Numbered from the stretch's first letter, positions 15,910 to 27,462 are shown. The stretch is DNA of 59,965 bases from Candidatus Eisenbacteria bacterium (GCA_016867715.1 VGIW01000001.1:78141-138105); one strand, 5' to 3'. Notes: a model not told the origin generated them from the sequence alone. Translations and numbers: made by a program.

Positions 15910-16581
15910 ATGAAGAAGATCGACATCCGCGACCGAAGCTCGCAGAAGATCGCGCTCGTGGTGATCCTCTTCCTCGGGCTGAACTACCTCTTCTTCTTCA
16001 CCTCGTACCTTCCGTTCTTCTACATGCCGAAGAAGACGGCGATCCAGGAGAAGGAGAAGCGGTACGAGCATCTCGCGCTCCGGGTGGAGGAGGCGCGCCG
16101 CGCCGCGGCGGACCTCCCCAAGCTGGAGGCGGAGCTCGCGGAGCTGCACGGCCGTTGGAAGATCGCGATGAGCCACCTGCCGGAGAAGAAGGACATCGCC
16201 TCGCTTCTTCGCCGCGTCACGCTCTCGGGAGAGCGCGCGGGCGTCCGTTTCCTCCTGTTCGAGCCGCAAGAGGTCTCGAGCCGGGGAATCTACGACGAGC
16301 ATCCGGTCCGCGTTCGGGTCGAAGGAGGCTACCACGGGATCGGTTCGTTCCTCGGGAACCTCGTTAATCTCGACCGGATCGTTCATGTGTCCGGGATCGC
16401 CCTTAAGGCGCATCGAACCGACGAAGCGGAGCAGGTCGTGCAAGGGGAGATGATCGTTTCCGCGTTCACCGTGCCGGCCGGTCGCGCGGATCAAGCCGTG
16501 GTCCGACCGAGCCCCGGAGGGGCTCCGGAGTCGTTGCGAAATGAACCTTCGCAGCACGATGAAAACGTTCCGAACGAGTAA
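15910..16581 (+). CDS. pilO: Type IV pilus assembly protein PilO
   Basis: The 223-residue protein has a short cytoplasmic tail, one membrane segment (IALVVILFLGLNYLFFFTSYL), a coiled coil (EEARRAAADLPKLEAELAEL) and a periplasmic domain with YHGIGSFLGNLVNLDRIVHV, the PilO signature. It heterodimerises with PilN. Its last 41 nt overlap the pilP start in another frame, an unusually long overlap. Confidence 0.93.
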   Translation: MKKIDIRDRSSQKIALVVILFLGLNYLFFFTSYLPFFYMPKKTAIQEKEKRYEHLALRVEEARRAAADLPKLEAELAELHGRWKIAMSHLPEKKDIASLLRRVTLSGERAGVRFLLFEPQEVSSRGIYDEHPVRVRVEGGYHGIGSFLGNLVNLDRIVHVSGIALKAHRTDEAEQVVQGEMIVSAFTVPAGRADQAVVRPSPGGAPESLRNEPSQHDENVPNE

Positions 16582-17233
16582 GAGAAGGACGGCGCTTCTC
16601 GCTTCGGCGGCGGCCGTTCTCTTGGGGATTGCGTTCGCGGGGCCGCATCTGGCGGGCGCCGCCGGCGGGGGAGCCGGCTGGGTGGTGCGCCAGGTCGTCC
16701 GCGCCGTGGCGTACCGGAATGTGTCGCCGGAAGACGAAACGGCTGTCCTGAGCGCTCGGGTCCGAGTCGCCGCGCATCCCGGGGCGCCGTCGATCGAGCA
16801 GGCGGGTCTTCCTTCGGTCCCCGAAGGCGAACCGTCGGAGGAGCCCGCGCCCCCCGAGGAGCTTCCGGCGGTCGATCTCGTCACGCCTCTTGAGCAGGAG
16901 ATAGAAGGCCGCCGGCCCGACCTTCCCTCGTATCGGACGTTCGGCCTTCGCGATCCGATGGTCCCGCTCGTGACGATCGACGGCGAGCAAGACGACGAGA
17001 CACAGTTCAGCGTCTACCGGCTCACGCTCGTCGGCGTCGCTTGGAACGGAGAGCGGGTCGCGCTTCTCGAGGATCCTGCCCGCAAGAGTTACCTCTACCG
17101 CGTCGGGGAGTGGACGAAGGACGGCGGGCGTGTGACCGACATAACGGAGAACTCCATCACCTTCGCGCACGTGCGGTACGGAGAGATGACCCGGTTCACC
17201 CTCCGTCTCGAGGCGCCCAAGGAGGAGCAGTGA
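16541..17233 (+). CDS. pilP: Type IV pilus assembly protein PilP-like
   Basis: The 230-residue protein has an N-terminal signal or anchor (ALLASAAAVLLGIAFAGP), but no lipobox Cys, unlike lipoprotein PilP. A Pro/Glu-rich linker (EPSEEPAPPEELPAVD) precedes the PilP beta-domain: FGLRDPMVPL, YRLTLVGVAWNGERVALLED, YLYRVGEWTKDGGRVTDI. PilP joins PilN/PilO to the secretin N0 domain. A second in-frame ATG lies at 16559. The stop overlaps the pilQ start. Confidence 0.88.
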   Translation: MNLRSTMKTFRTSKRRTALLASAAAVLLGIAFAGPHLAGAAGGGAGWVVRQVVRAVAYRNVSPEDETAVLSARVRVAAHPGAPSIEQAGLPSVPEGEPSEEPAPPEELPAVDLVTPLEQEIEGRRPDLPSYRTFGLRDPMVPLVTIDGEQDDETQFSVYRLTLVGVAWNGERVALLEDPARKSYLYRVGEWTKDGGRVTDITENSITFAHVRYGEMTRFTLRLEAPKEEQ

Positions 17234-18573
17234 TGAGCATGGATGCGGGCGGCGCGCGGAGAGCGCGCGCGGCGGTCGGGGGGCGAGGCCTCCTCGCGGT
17301 CGTCGGGATCTCGGGCCTGTTCCTGCTCCTCTCGCCGGTCCTCGCCGCGGACCCGTACGAGGAGCCGGGCATTCTCTCGCTTGATGTGCAAAAGGCCGAG
17401 ATCGCAACGGTGCTTCGGACGATCGCGGACTTCAGCGGAAGGAACATCGTCGCCGGCCCGGAGGTAACGGGGCTCGTGACCGTTCGCATCCTCTCCGTTC
17501 CGTGGCGGAGCGCCCTCGACGTCGTGCTTAGGGCGAACGGATACGGGTGGAAGGAGGACGCGGAGGGGATCATCCGCGTCACGACGATCAAGAACCTCCA
17601 GAACGAGGACGTGGAAAAGGAGGCGGCCGAAAGAAGAAGGGAAGATCTCCTTCCTCTCCGAACCCGCGTCTTTCCCGTGAACTTCGCGAAGGCGGAGGAA
17701 CTCAAGGACGCCGTCGAGACGATCCTCTCTCAGAGAGGACAAGTCCACGTGGACGAACGAACGAACGCCCTCCTCGTGAAGGACATCGATCTCAACCTCG
17801 ATCGCATCGGCGAGCTGGTTCGAGAGCTGGATCTGGAGACGAAGCAGGTCGAGATCGTGGCGAAGCTCGTCGATCTCGACGCGAAGGTCTCGCGGGAGCT
17901 CGGCATCGAGTGGCTCGCCTCGGGGTTGAACAACCCGGCGATCGACGCAACGGCGGACGTAGCGGTCAACGCGGCGAGCCCGGCGCGCGCCGGGACCTTC
18001 TCGGTCGGAACGGTCGGGCCCGGAGGGAGCCTCGACGCGACCCTCACGGCGCTCGCCACACAGAACAAGGCGCGGATCATCTCGAACCCGCGGATCACGA
18101 CGCTCGACAATCAAGAAGCATGGATCCTCGTCGGCAAGAAGATCCCGCTCATCGTTTCGGACCCGTCGGGGAACCCGATCACCGAGCTCACGACGATCGG
18201 AATCCAGATGACGGTGACGCCGCACATTCACGCGAACGGGAACGTGACCCTCGACCTCCATCCGGAGGTGAGCGATCTCTCCTCTCAGGCGACGGTGCAG
18301 GGCGGGATCATCATCGTCACCAGCGAGGCCTCCACGCGCGTGATGGTGGAGAACGGCCAGACCGCGGTGATCGGAGGCTTGATCCGCTCGAACACCTCCG
18401 AGGCCGGCTACGGAATCCCGTTCCTCAGGGATATCCCTCTTCTCGGTCATCTCTTCAGCTCCAGCTCGGAGGTCGAGGAGCAGCGGGAGTTGCTCATCTT
18501 CGTCACCCCGAGAATCATGGATCCCGAGGACCTCGTGAGCGGGAGCGAGACGTCGGAGGCGGAGCAGCGATGA
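17233..18573 (+). CDS. pilQ: Type IV pilus secretin PilQ (short form)
   Basis: PilQ forms the outer-membrane pore for the pilus. This 446-residue version has a signal peptide ending near PVLAAD, an N0/STN domain at about 50-115 (ILSLDVQKAEIATVLRTIA), one N1/NolW domain (RVFPVNFAKAEELKDAVETI, VDERTNALLVKD) and a secretin domain with IISNPRITTLDNQEA, VTPHIHANGNVTLDLHPEVS, NGQTAVIGGLIR and LLIFVTPRIM. The AMIN domains that begin most PilQ proteins (about 600-750 residues) are absent. It starts at ATG 17233 overlapping the pilP stop and overlaps the next gene by 4 nt. Confidence 0.93.
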   Translation: MSMDAGGARRARAAVGGRGLLAVVGISGLFLLLSPVLAADPYEEPGILSLDVQKAEIATVLRTIADFSGRNIVAGPEVTGLVTVRILSVPWRSALDVVLRANGYGWKEDAEGIIRVTTIKNLQNEDVEKEAAERRREDLLPLRTRVFPVNFAKAEELKDAVETILSQRGQVHVDERTNALLVKDIDLNLDRIGELVRELDLETKQVEIVAKLVDLDAKVSRELGIEWLASGLNNPAIDATADVAVNAASPARAGTFSVGTVGPGGSLDATLTALATQNKARIISNPRITTLDNQEAWILVGKKIPLIVSDPSGNPITELTTIGIQMTVTPHIHANGNVTLDLHPEVSDLSSQATVQGGIIIVTSEASTRVMVENGQTAVIGGLIRSNTSEAGYGIPFLRDIPLLGHLFSSSSEVEEQRELLIFVTPRIMDPEDLVSGSETSEAEQR

Positions 18574-21500
18574 ACGGACTCCTCGGTCGATCGAGCGCTC
18601 TTTTCGGAATCGTGCTTCTTGCCGGCCTGCTTCTTCTGCCGGCCGGATGCGAGAACAAGGGATCGCTGCGTCCCTTCGAGCCGACCGATCTGCCGAACGC
18701 GTTCCTGTACGCGATCTCGGCCGACCCGAGCATGGTGGGTCTCGGCGGGAGGGAATCGACGATCACGGTGTACGTGGTCGACAGCGAGGGAAACCCGGTG
18801 GACGGCGTCGATGTGGCGTTCGCGAGCGACCTCGGGACAATCGATCGCGTCGCGCGGAGCGACACGGCCGGGGTCGCGAGGGCCGTCTTCCGAAGCGGAA
18901 ACGAAAAGGGAACGGCGACGGTTGTCGCGTCGATCGGATCGTTCCAAGCAGAGGCGAAGATCCTTCTCGGAGCGAACGAGCTCGTCGTGGGAGCGAGCTC
19001 CGCGGTGGCGGACGGCCGCACGAAGGTGTCGGTCGCCGCACGGGTCTACCGCGTCGACGGCCGGGCGGCGGCGGAAGTGCCGGTCATCTTCGCGGCGACC
19101 GCCGGGTCGATCCCGGCGCTCGCGCTCACCGACTCGTCCGGCAACGTCCTCGTTCACCTCACCGCGCCCGCCAGTCGGACGGACGTCCAGGCCGAGGTCC
19201 GCGCGACCGTCGAGTCCGAGGACATCGGCGCGCCCGACGCCGGCGGAACGGAAGTCGTCGGGGTCGCCGTCGTCTCCTTCCGCGGGATCACGCTCTCCCT
19301 CGCCGCCGACGAGAGCGAGCTCGTCGCGTCCGGCTTCGACACGACTCTCGTTCGATGCCGCGTCGCCGAGACGGTGAGCAAGGTGCCGGTGGAGAATCTC
19401 GAGGTCTCTTTCGGAAGCGATCTCGGATCGATCGCGTCTTCCGCGCGCACGAACGCGAGCGGGACCGCGTCGGCGACCCTTGTGAGCGGGATCTACGCGG
19501 GGACCGCGAAGATCGTCGCGATCGTGGAAACGCTCCGCGATTCGACCTCGATCGAGTTCACGCCGCTCCAGCTTCTTCCGCTCAAGGCGACCCCGAGCGC
19601 GATCCTCGTCGGGGGCGCCCAGTCGATGATCTCGACGCGGATCCTGAACCGGAGCAACAACCCGGTCGAGGGCTTGCAGGTTCGCTTCGAGACCGATCTC
19701 GGCGTCATTCCCTCGCGCGCCGTCACCGACGCCTCGGGAGAAGTGGCCGTTCCGTTGACGAGCGGGGACTCGTCCGGAACTGCCACCGTGCACGCCTGGT
19801 TCGGATCTCTCTCCGTTGAGAAGTCGGTGCAGTTCAACCGACCGGTGGAAGAGCCCCTCCGTCTGACGGCGCTCGCCTTCGAGCCCCGATTCCTCGTCGC
19901 GGATGGAAGGAGCCGAGCGAAGGTCTCGACACGGCTTCTTAACGAATCGAACAACCCGGTCGTGGGTCGAACGGTCGCGTTCTCGACGACGCTCGGCGTG
20001 ATCACGGAAGAGGGGATCACCGACACGAACGGCATCGCGTCGGCGTGGCTCACGAGCGCGGAGACGAACGACACCGCGGAGGCCTCGGTGACGGCGGAGC
20101 ACGGGAACCTCGCCGTGTCCGCGACGTTCCCATTCTACCCGGCGGGAACGAGGGTTCCGAACGCGCTCTCTCTCTTCCCGGCCGCATCGAGCATTCAAGT
20201 CGCCGGTCTTGGAGGAAGCGAGAGCGTCCTCCTCACGGCGATCGCGCTGGACGAGGCGGGGGATACGATCGACGCCGGTTGGGACGTCGACTTTCGCATC
20301 CTGAATGGTCCCGGCGGCGGCGAGGTTCTCGTCTGGCCGGCTTCCGGATCGGGAAGCGCGATCACGGTTCCGATCGTCGGCGGCCGTGCGCGGGCGACGC
20401 TCACCGCGGGGACGGAGAGCGGTTTGGTTTCGGTGGAGGCGCGCGTCGGAGGCGGCGTCGTGGCGACGACCTCCGTGGCGATTGCCTCGGGGCCTCCTCT
20501 GTCCGCGGTCATCGGCATCGATTCGCTCACGGCGACCTACGCCGGAGGCGGTCTCTGGGGCTACGTGATCAGCGCGGCCGTTCGCGACGCGTACGCGAAC
20601 CCGGTGACGGCGGGGACGCCGGTGACCGTGAGCGTGGTCTCCGGCGCGTGCGGATCGGCGGTCGTTCCGGAGGCGATGCAGATCGATGGGGCGGTCGTCG
20701 TGGGGAACACCCCCTCCTGCGGATCGGGGACCGCGCAAGCGGGGATCGCATACGCCTGTCTGACCGCGCCGTACGACGAGTTCGCGAGCTTCCCGAGCTT
20801 CGCCGTCGAGGTTCGCGCGGCGAGCGGGGTGATCGGGTGTCTTGCGATCGATCACGGGGGAACGGGGGCCGCGCCCGCGAGCATCGTGTTGGTCTCGGTG
20901 GAGGATAGCTCGATCGCTGTGGCGGGGGTCGGCGGCGACGAAACCTCGATTCTCGTCTTTGAGGTGCGGGATTCCGCGGGCCGTCCGATGCGCGAGGGGA
21001 ACCCGACATCGGTCGCGTTCCAAATCGTCGCCTCGCCGGGCGGAGGTGCTTCTCTCTCTCGCGCGGCCGACACGACCGACGCGACCGGACGCGTCACGAC
21101 GACCGTCCGGAGCGGGACGGCGAGCGGCGTTGTGAAGGTGCGCGCGACCTCCGGCTCGGCCGCCTCGGGAGTGGTCAGCCTCGCGATCCGGAGCGGGCCT
21201 CCGGACGCGGATCACTTCAGCATCGCCGCGGAGAAGGTGAACATCGAAGGGCTCCTTCGCTTCGGCATCGAGGACAAGGTGACCGCGTTCGTCTATGACA
21301 TCCACGGGAACCCGGTGCAGCCGGGGACTGCGGTCTACTTCACGTCGCAGTTCGGCGGCATCCTCGGTTCGGCGGTGACGGACACGACCGGACGCGCGCA
21401 GTCGATTCTCTATTCGGCCGCGCCGCTCCCGACGTGCGCCGAGGGCGGGCTGGTGCCGGTGACCGCTCGAACCGTAAACGGTTTGAACCAGACGATCGAG

Positions 21501-21851
21501 GCGCGGATGAGCGTTCTCTTCACGGGACCGACCGTGATCTCGGCGTCGCCTTCGTCGTTCGCGGTCCCGAACGGAGGCTATGTGGATCTCGTCGTCTTCG
21601 TCCACGACGCGTGCGGAAACCCGCTCGTGTCGGGAACGTCGATCGAGATCACATCGAGCGGCGGCACGCTGGTCGGGAACACGAAGGTCACGCTTCCGGA
21701 CACGCAGTCGCCCGGATACACGCAGTTCTGGGTGCGTCTCACCGACGACAGCGCGAACGAAACCGATCCGCCGGTCGGCGCCACGATCACCGTCGAGGTG
21801 ACGAGCAAGAACGGCGACGCCGGCTACGTGATCTTCGGAACGATCGACTAG
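18570..21851 (+). CDS. Large lipoprotein with repeated bacterial Ig-like (Big_1/invasin-type) domains
   Basis: The 1093-residue protein has a lipoprotein signal (LLAGLLLLPAGCENKG, lipid on Cys27). The rest is a chain of about ten 90-100-residue Ig-like units, recognised by recurring motifs: DSEGNPVDGVDVAFASDLG, TDSSGNVLVHL, VSFGSDLGSIASSARTNASG, VRFETDLGVIPSRAVTDASG, VAFSTTLGVITEEGITDTNG and VYFTSQFGGILGSAVTDTTG. These match the Big_1 fold of invasin and intimin. It overlaps pilQ by 4 nt, so it is coupled to the secretin. It may be an outer-membrane adhesin or a cage around the pilus exit; this role is inference. Confidence 0.85.
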   Translation: MNGLLGRSSALFGIVLLAGLLLLPAGCENKGSLRPFEPTDLPNAFLYAISADPSMVGLGGRESTITVYVVDSEGNPVDGVDVAFASDLGTIDRVARSDTAGVARAVFRSGNEKGTATVVASIGSFQAEAKILLGANELVVGASSAVADGRTKVSVAARVYRVDGRAAAEVPVIFAATAGSIPALALTDSSGNVLVHLTAPASRTDVQAEVRATVESEDIGAPDAGGTEVVGVAVVSFRGITLSLAADESELVASGFDTTLVRCRVAETVSKVPVENLEVSFGSDLGSIASSARTNASGTASATLVSGIYAGTAKIVAIVETLRDSTSIEFTPLQLLPLKATPSAILVGGAQSMISTRILNRSNNPVEGLQVRFETDLGVIPSRAVTDASGEVAVPLTSGDSSGTATVHAWFGSLSVEKSVQFNRPVEEPLRLTALAFEPRFLVADGRSRAKVSTRLLNESNNPVVGRTVAFSTTLGVITEEGITDTNGIASAWLTSAETNDTAEASVTAEHGNLAVSATFPFYPAGTRVPNALSLFPAASSIQVAGLGGSESVLLTAIALDEAGDTIDAGWDVDFRILNGPGGGEVLVWPASGSGSAITVPIVGGRARATLTAGTESGLVSVEARVGGGVVATTSVAIASGPPLSAVIGIDSLTATYAGGGLWGYVISAAVRDAYANPVTAGTPVTVSVVSGACGSAVVPEAMQIDGAVVVGNTPSCGSGTAQAGIAYACLTAPYDEFASFPSFAVEVRAASGVIGCLAIDHGGTGAAPASIVLVSVEDSSIAVAGVGGDETSILVFEVRDSAGRPMREGNPTSVAFQIVASPGGGASLSRAADTTDATGRVTTTVRSGTASGVVKVRATSGSAASGVVSLAIRSGPPDADHFSIAAEKVNIEGLLRFGIEDKVTAFVYDIHGNPVQPGTAVYFTSQFGGILGSAVTDTTGRAQSILYSAAPLPTCAEGGLVPVTARTVNGLNQTIEARMSVLFTGPTVISASPSSFAVPNGGYVDLVVFVHDACGNPLVSGTSIEITSSGGTLVGNTKVTLPDTQSPGYTQFWVRLTDDSANETDPPVGATITVEVTSKNGDAGYVIFGTID

Positions 21852-21872
21852 CTCGAGGGGGGAGATGGACAG

Positions 21873-22625
21873 ATGAAACGCCGGTTGCTAGTCTCGCTCG
21901 GGGCGTTCCTTCTTCTCGCGCCTTCCGGCGCCTCGGGGACGTCGATCGGGGTCCCGATCGCCTACGGCGAGGGAGCGTATCTCGTCGGCTTCGAGGTCGA
22001 GTCGGTCGAGGAGACGATCGATCAGGAGACGTTCCGATCGACCCGTTACCTCGGGCGGATCTCGATGCGGGTCGCGGATCCGCTCGTTCTCTCGCTCCGG
22101 ATCGGAGGATCGGAGATCGACGTCGGGTCGGATGTGCACGGGAAGCCGACCGTGTTCGAGGGGCGGCCGAAGCTCGCCCTCGGGATCGGCGCCGGATCGT
22201 TCTTCCCGCTCGCGCGGGAGGGGCTCGGCCTCTTCGCCGACGTGGGGGTTCTCTACACGCTCTCCTCGGGGAGGACGAGCTTCTCGACGACGATCCAATC
22301 GAACACGTTCCATGAGGAGTACGAGAATCGTTATCGGTGGATCGAGGCTCAGGCGGGCGCCGGCGTTCGAGTCGGCCTTCCGTTCGGGTCGGCGCACGCG
22401 GGGGTCCTCGCGCGCGGCGTCGACGGAGAGGTTTGGCGAGAGACGTACCAGGGGGGCGCCGGGGTCTCCGCGGGATCGGAGGAGTTCTCGCGCGCGGTCG
22501 CGCTCCACGGCCTCGCCGGGGTCGATCTTCGTCTCCCCGGCAGGTTCGTCCTTTCGATCGGAGGGAACGCGAGAAGCGCCGACGATTTCGGTTGGACGGT
22601 CGCGATCGCCGAGATCTCTCGCTGA
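21873..22625 (+). CDS. Outer-membrane beta-barrel-like protein of unknown function
   Basis: The 250-residue protein has a signal peptide (RRLLVSLGAFLLLAPSGASG). The rest alternates hydrophobic and polar residues in about ten strands (YLVGFEVESVEE, PLVLSLRIGGSEI, GLFADVGVLYTLSSG, WIEAQAGAGVRVGLPFG, GFVL-type ends), as expected for a small OMP barrel. It lies 21 nt after the Ig lipoprotein and before a terminator, ending the pilus operon. It may assist surface display of that protein. No family is certain. Confidence 0.6.
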   Translation: MKRRLLVSLGAFLLLAPSGASGTSIGVPIAYGEGAYLVGFEVESVEETIDQETFRSTRYLGRISMRVADPLVLSLRIGGSEIDVGSDVHGKPTVFEGRPKLALGIGAGSFFPLAREGLGLFADVGVLYTLSSGRTSFSTTIQSNTFHEEYENRYRWIEAQAGAGVRVGLPFGSAHAGVLARGVDGEVWRETYQGGAGVSAGSEEFSRAVALHGLAGVDLRLPGRFVLSIGGNARSADDFGWTVAIAEISR

Positions 22626-22659
22626 TCGGCCGAAGGCCGCTCCCTGTCCTTTGAATCAG

Positions 22660-22690
22660 AGCCCCTTCCCGGGCGGGGAGGGGCTTTCGC
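22660..22690 (+). terminator. Hairpin terminator after the pilus operon that also holds the aroK ribosome binding site
   Basis: AGCCCCTTCCC (22660-22670) pairs with GGGGAGGGGCT (22675-22685) with one G-T, loop GGGC, and is followed by TTTCGCC. It can end the upstream operon. The 3' arm contains GGGGAGGGG, the only plausible Shine-Dalgarno for the TTG at 22692, so folding would also block aroK translation in read-through RNA. Confidence 0.65.
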
Positions 22691-22691
22691 C

Positions 22692-23216
22692 TTGATCGAC
22701 CGGATCGCCCTCGTCGGCATGATGGGCTCGGGAAAGAGCGAGGTCGGACGAGAGCTCGCCTCACGCCTCGGGTTGCCGTTTCACGATCTCGATGCTCGGA
22801 TCGAAACGGCGGAGAAGACGTCGATCGCATCGATCTTCGAGAAGCGGGGAGAGGGGGCGTTCCGCGATCTGGAAAGGGCGCATCTCGTCGTCCTTTGCCG
22901 CGACGAGCGTGGGGTCCTCGCGACGGGAGGAGGGACGGTGCTCGACCCGGGGAACCGGGAGCGTCTCCGCGCGTGGGGGAGCGTGGTCTACCTCCGCGCG
23001 CGGGCGGAGAGCCTCGCGGCGCGTCTACGGGGGCAAGAGCCCGACGCGCGGCCGCTCCTGGCCGGCGCGCCGGCAGTGGAGAGGATCGAGGCCCTGCTCG
23101 CCGCCCGCGAAGCCTTCTACTATATGAGCGCCCACTTCGTTCTCGACACGGACGATCTTGTCCTGAACGATGTGGTCGAACGGGTTCGGCTCGCGCTTCG
23201 CATTCCTCCCGCATGA
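22692..23216 (+). CDS. aroK: Shikimate kinase
   Basis: Shikimate kinase phosphorylates shikimate at the 3-OH for aromatic amino acid synthesis. This 174-residue protein has the P-loop GMMGSGKSEVGREL, the substrate motif DLDARIE (Asp), FRDLERAHL, and the GGGTVLDP motif, followed by the lid region RPLLAG. Length is typical. It starts at TTG 22692 with the SD inside the hairpin stem at 22675-22683; no in-frame ATG precedes the P-loop. It is probably transcribed with the pilus operon or from an unrecognised promoter. Confidence 0.93.
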   Translation: MIDRIALVGMMGSGKSEVGRELASRLGLPFHDLDARIETAEKTSIASIFEKRGEGAFRDLERAHLVVLCRDERGVLATGGGTVLDPGNRERLRAWGSVVYLRARAESLAARLRGQEPDARPLLAGAPAVERIEALLAAREAFYYMSAHFVLDTDDLVLNDVVERVRLALRIPPA

Positions 23217-23250
23217 CCGGTCCCCCCCGGGACGCGACACTCGAATTCCC

Positions 23251-23280
23251 TTGACCGGTCGCTTCCAATGCAAATAGAAT
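23251..23280 (+). promoter_or_regulatory. Sigma-70 promoter of the rsmD operon
   Basis: TTGACC (23251-23256) and TAGAAT (23275-23280) are separated by 18 bases. Both hexamers match the consensus in five and five positions. Transcription would begin near 23287 and rsmD starts at 23301. Confidence 0.75.
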
Positions 23281-23300
23281 CAACAACTTGAGGTGAACGG

Positions 23301-23855
23301 ATGCGCATCATCGCGGGGTCGAGGCGGGGAGCGCGCCTCCACACCGGAAAGGCCGAAGGCTTTCGCCCGACCTCCGACCGTGTGCGGGAGGCGATCTTCG
23401 CCGTGCTCGGGGACGAGGTCGTCGGGCGGCTCGTGCTCGACCTGTACGCCGGATCGGGCGCCCTCGGCTTCGAGGCGCTCTCGCGCGGGGCCGCTCACGC
23501 GCTCTTCGTCGAGAAGAACCGCGCGCCGGCCGGCTGGATCGAGCGGAACGGACGCGCTCTCCGGTTCGAGGGAGCGTTCCGCGTCGTGCGCGGGGATGCG
23601 ATCCTCTTTCTCAATCGGCGGCCGGAGGCCGCGGCGTGCGACCTCGTGTTCGCGGACCCGCCGTACGGGGCGGGTCTCGTGAGCCGAACGCTGGCGGCTC
23701 TCTCGGCGCTCCCCGGGTCGAGACGGGTCGTCGTCGAGAGGGACAAACGGGAGGCGCGCGGGGAGGCGGGAATCCCCTGGCGCGAGGCGGGCGCATACGG
23801 GGACACGGTGGTCGAGTATCTTCTGTTCGGCGAGGCGAAGGAGGAGGGTCGATGA
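23301..23855 (+). CDS. rsmD: 16S rRNA (guanine966-N2)-methyltransferase RsmD
   Basis: RsmD methylates G966 of 16S rRNA using S-adenosylmethionine. The 184-residue protein starts with MRIIAGSRRGARL, as in RsmD, and contains RPTSDRVREAIFAVL, the SAM motif VLDLYAGSGALGFEALSRGA, and the catalytic FADPPYGAG. It heads a short operon with coaD, a NUDIX gene and an FmdB-like gene; its TGA overlaps coaD (ATGA). A strong promoter lies 20-50 bases upstream. Confidence 0.93.
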   Translation: MRIIAGSRRGARLHTGKAEGFRPTSDRVREAIFAVLGDEVVGRLVLDLYAGSGALGFEALSRGAAHALFVEKNRAPAGWIERNGRALRFEGAFRVVRGDAILFLNRRPEAAACDLVFADPPYGAGLVSRTLAALSALPGSRRVVVERDKREARGEAGIPWREAGAYGDTVVEYLLFGEAKEEGR

Positions 23856-24340
23856 GCAAGGTTCTTTATCCGGGAACGTTCGACCCGGTCACGAACGGCC
23901 ACATGGATCTCATCGAACGGGGATCGCGGCTCTTCGATCGGATGGTCGTCGGGGTCGCGGCCGCCCATCACCGGGAGAAGACCACCTTCTCGGTCGAGGA
24001 GCGGGTCGAGATGGTGCGCGAGGCGACCCGAGGGAACCCCGCGGTGGAGGTTCTTCCCTTCGACGGGCTGCTCGTCGCCTTCGCCCGCGCGGTCGGCGCG
24101 CGGGCCGTTCTTCGCGGGCTCCGGGCGATCTCCGATTACGAGTACGAGACGCAGATGGCCTTCATGAACCGGAGGCTCGATCCGGGAGTCGAGATTCTCT
24201 TTCTTCCGGCGGACGAGAAATACACCTACGTGAATGCTTCGTTGGTGAAGGAGATCGCGCGGCTCGGCGGGAACGTCGCGGCGTTCGTCCCGCCGGTCGT
24301 TCTTTCCCGCATGACCGCGCGCATTCGCGGGGAGAAATGA
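23852..24340 (+). CDS. coaD: Phosphopantetheine adenylyltransferase CoaD
   Basis: CoaD converts 4'-phosphopantetheine to dephospho-CoA. The 162-residue protein shows VLYPGTFDPVTNGHMDLIER with the nucleotidyltransferase TxGH motif, LRGLRAISDYEYETQMAFMN, and YVNASLVKEIARLGG near the end. Length is normal. The frame is open upstream, but the ATG at 23852 overlaps the rsmD stop and gives the usual N-terminus. rsmD-coaD adjacency is widespread in bacteria. Confidence 0.96.
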   Translation: MSKVLYPGTFDPVTNGHMDLIERGSRLFDRMVVGVAAAHHREKTTFSVEERVEMVREATRGNPAVEVLPFDGLLVAFARAVGARAVLRGLRAISDYEYETQMAFMNRRLDPGVEILFLPADEKYTYVNASLVKEIARLGGNVAAFVPPVVLSRMTARIRGEK

Positions 24341-24894
24341 TGCGGCGCTGGGAACGTCTGTCGAACGAGGTCTTCTTCCGCTCGCCGTGGGTCTCCTTCG
24401 AGCACGACCGCTACCGCTTGCCGGACGGCGTGGAAGGAGACTACTTCTACGTGCGGTCGGCGGGAGCGGTGATGGTCGTTCCGATCGACCGGGAGGGGGG
24501 CGTCCATCTCGTCCGCCAGTACCGCTATCTTCTCGATGAGGACTCGCTGGAGTTCCCCGCGGGGGGGATGCGGGGAGGAGTCGATCCGGTCGAACAGGCG
24601 CGCGCGGAGCTTCGAGAGGAGGCCGGCTTCGAGGCGGGCGAATGGGAGCCCCTCGGGCGATTCGCCTCGTGGAACGGTGTGACGAACGAGATCTGCCACG
24701 TCTTTCTCGCCCGCGACCTCGCGCCGGCGGCGGGTGAGCCGGACACGACCGAGGAGTTCGAGAGGATCCGCGTGACGTGGGAGGAGCTTCTTCGCATGGC
24801 CGAGACGAACGAGATCTTCGACGGGATGACCCTTGCCTCGATCGCGCTCGCCCGGCGAGTCGTCGAGGGAGAGCGGGGCCGCGCGGAGGGCTAG
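24337..24894 (+). CDS. NUDIX hydrolase (ADP-ribose pyrophosphatase-like)
   Basis: The 185-residue protein carries the NUDIX box at about residues 73-95 (GGMRGGVDPVEQARAELREE, then AGF). The preceding LVRQYRYLLDEDSLEFPAG is typical of ADP-ribose pyrophosphatases that hydrolyse ADP-ribose to AMP and ribose-5-phosphate. The start overlaps the coaD stop. Substrate is not certain. Confidence 0.88.
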   Translation: MMRRWERLSNEVFFRSPWVSFEHDRYRLPDGVEGDYFYVRSAGAVMVVPIDREGGVHLVRQYRYLLDEDSLEFPAGGMRGGVDPVEQARAELREEAGFEAGEWEPLGRFASWNGVTNEICHVFLARDLAPAAGEPDTTEEFERIRVTWEELLRMAETNEIFDGMTLASIALARRVVEGERGRAEG

Positions 24895-24897
24895 GAA

Positions 24898-27458
<2,561 letters not shown>

Positions 27459-27462
<4 letters not shown>

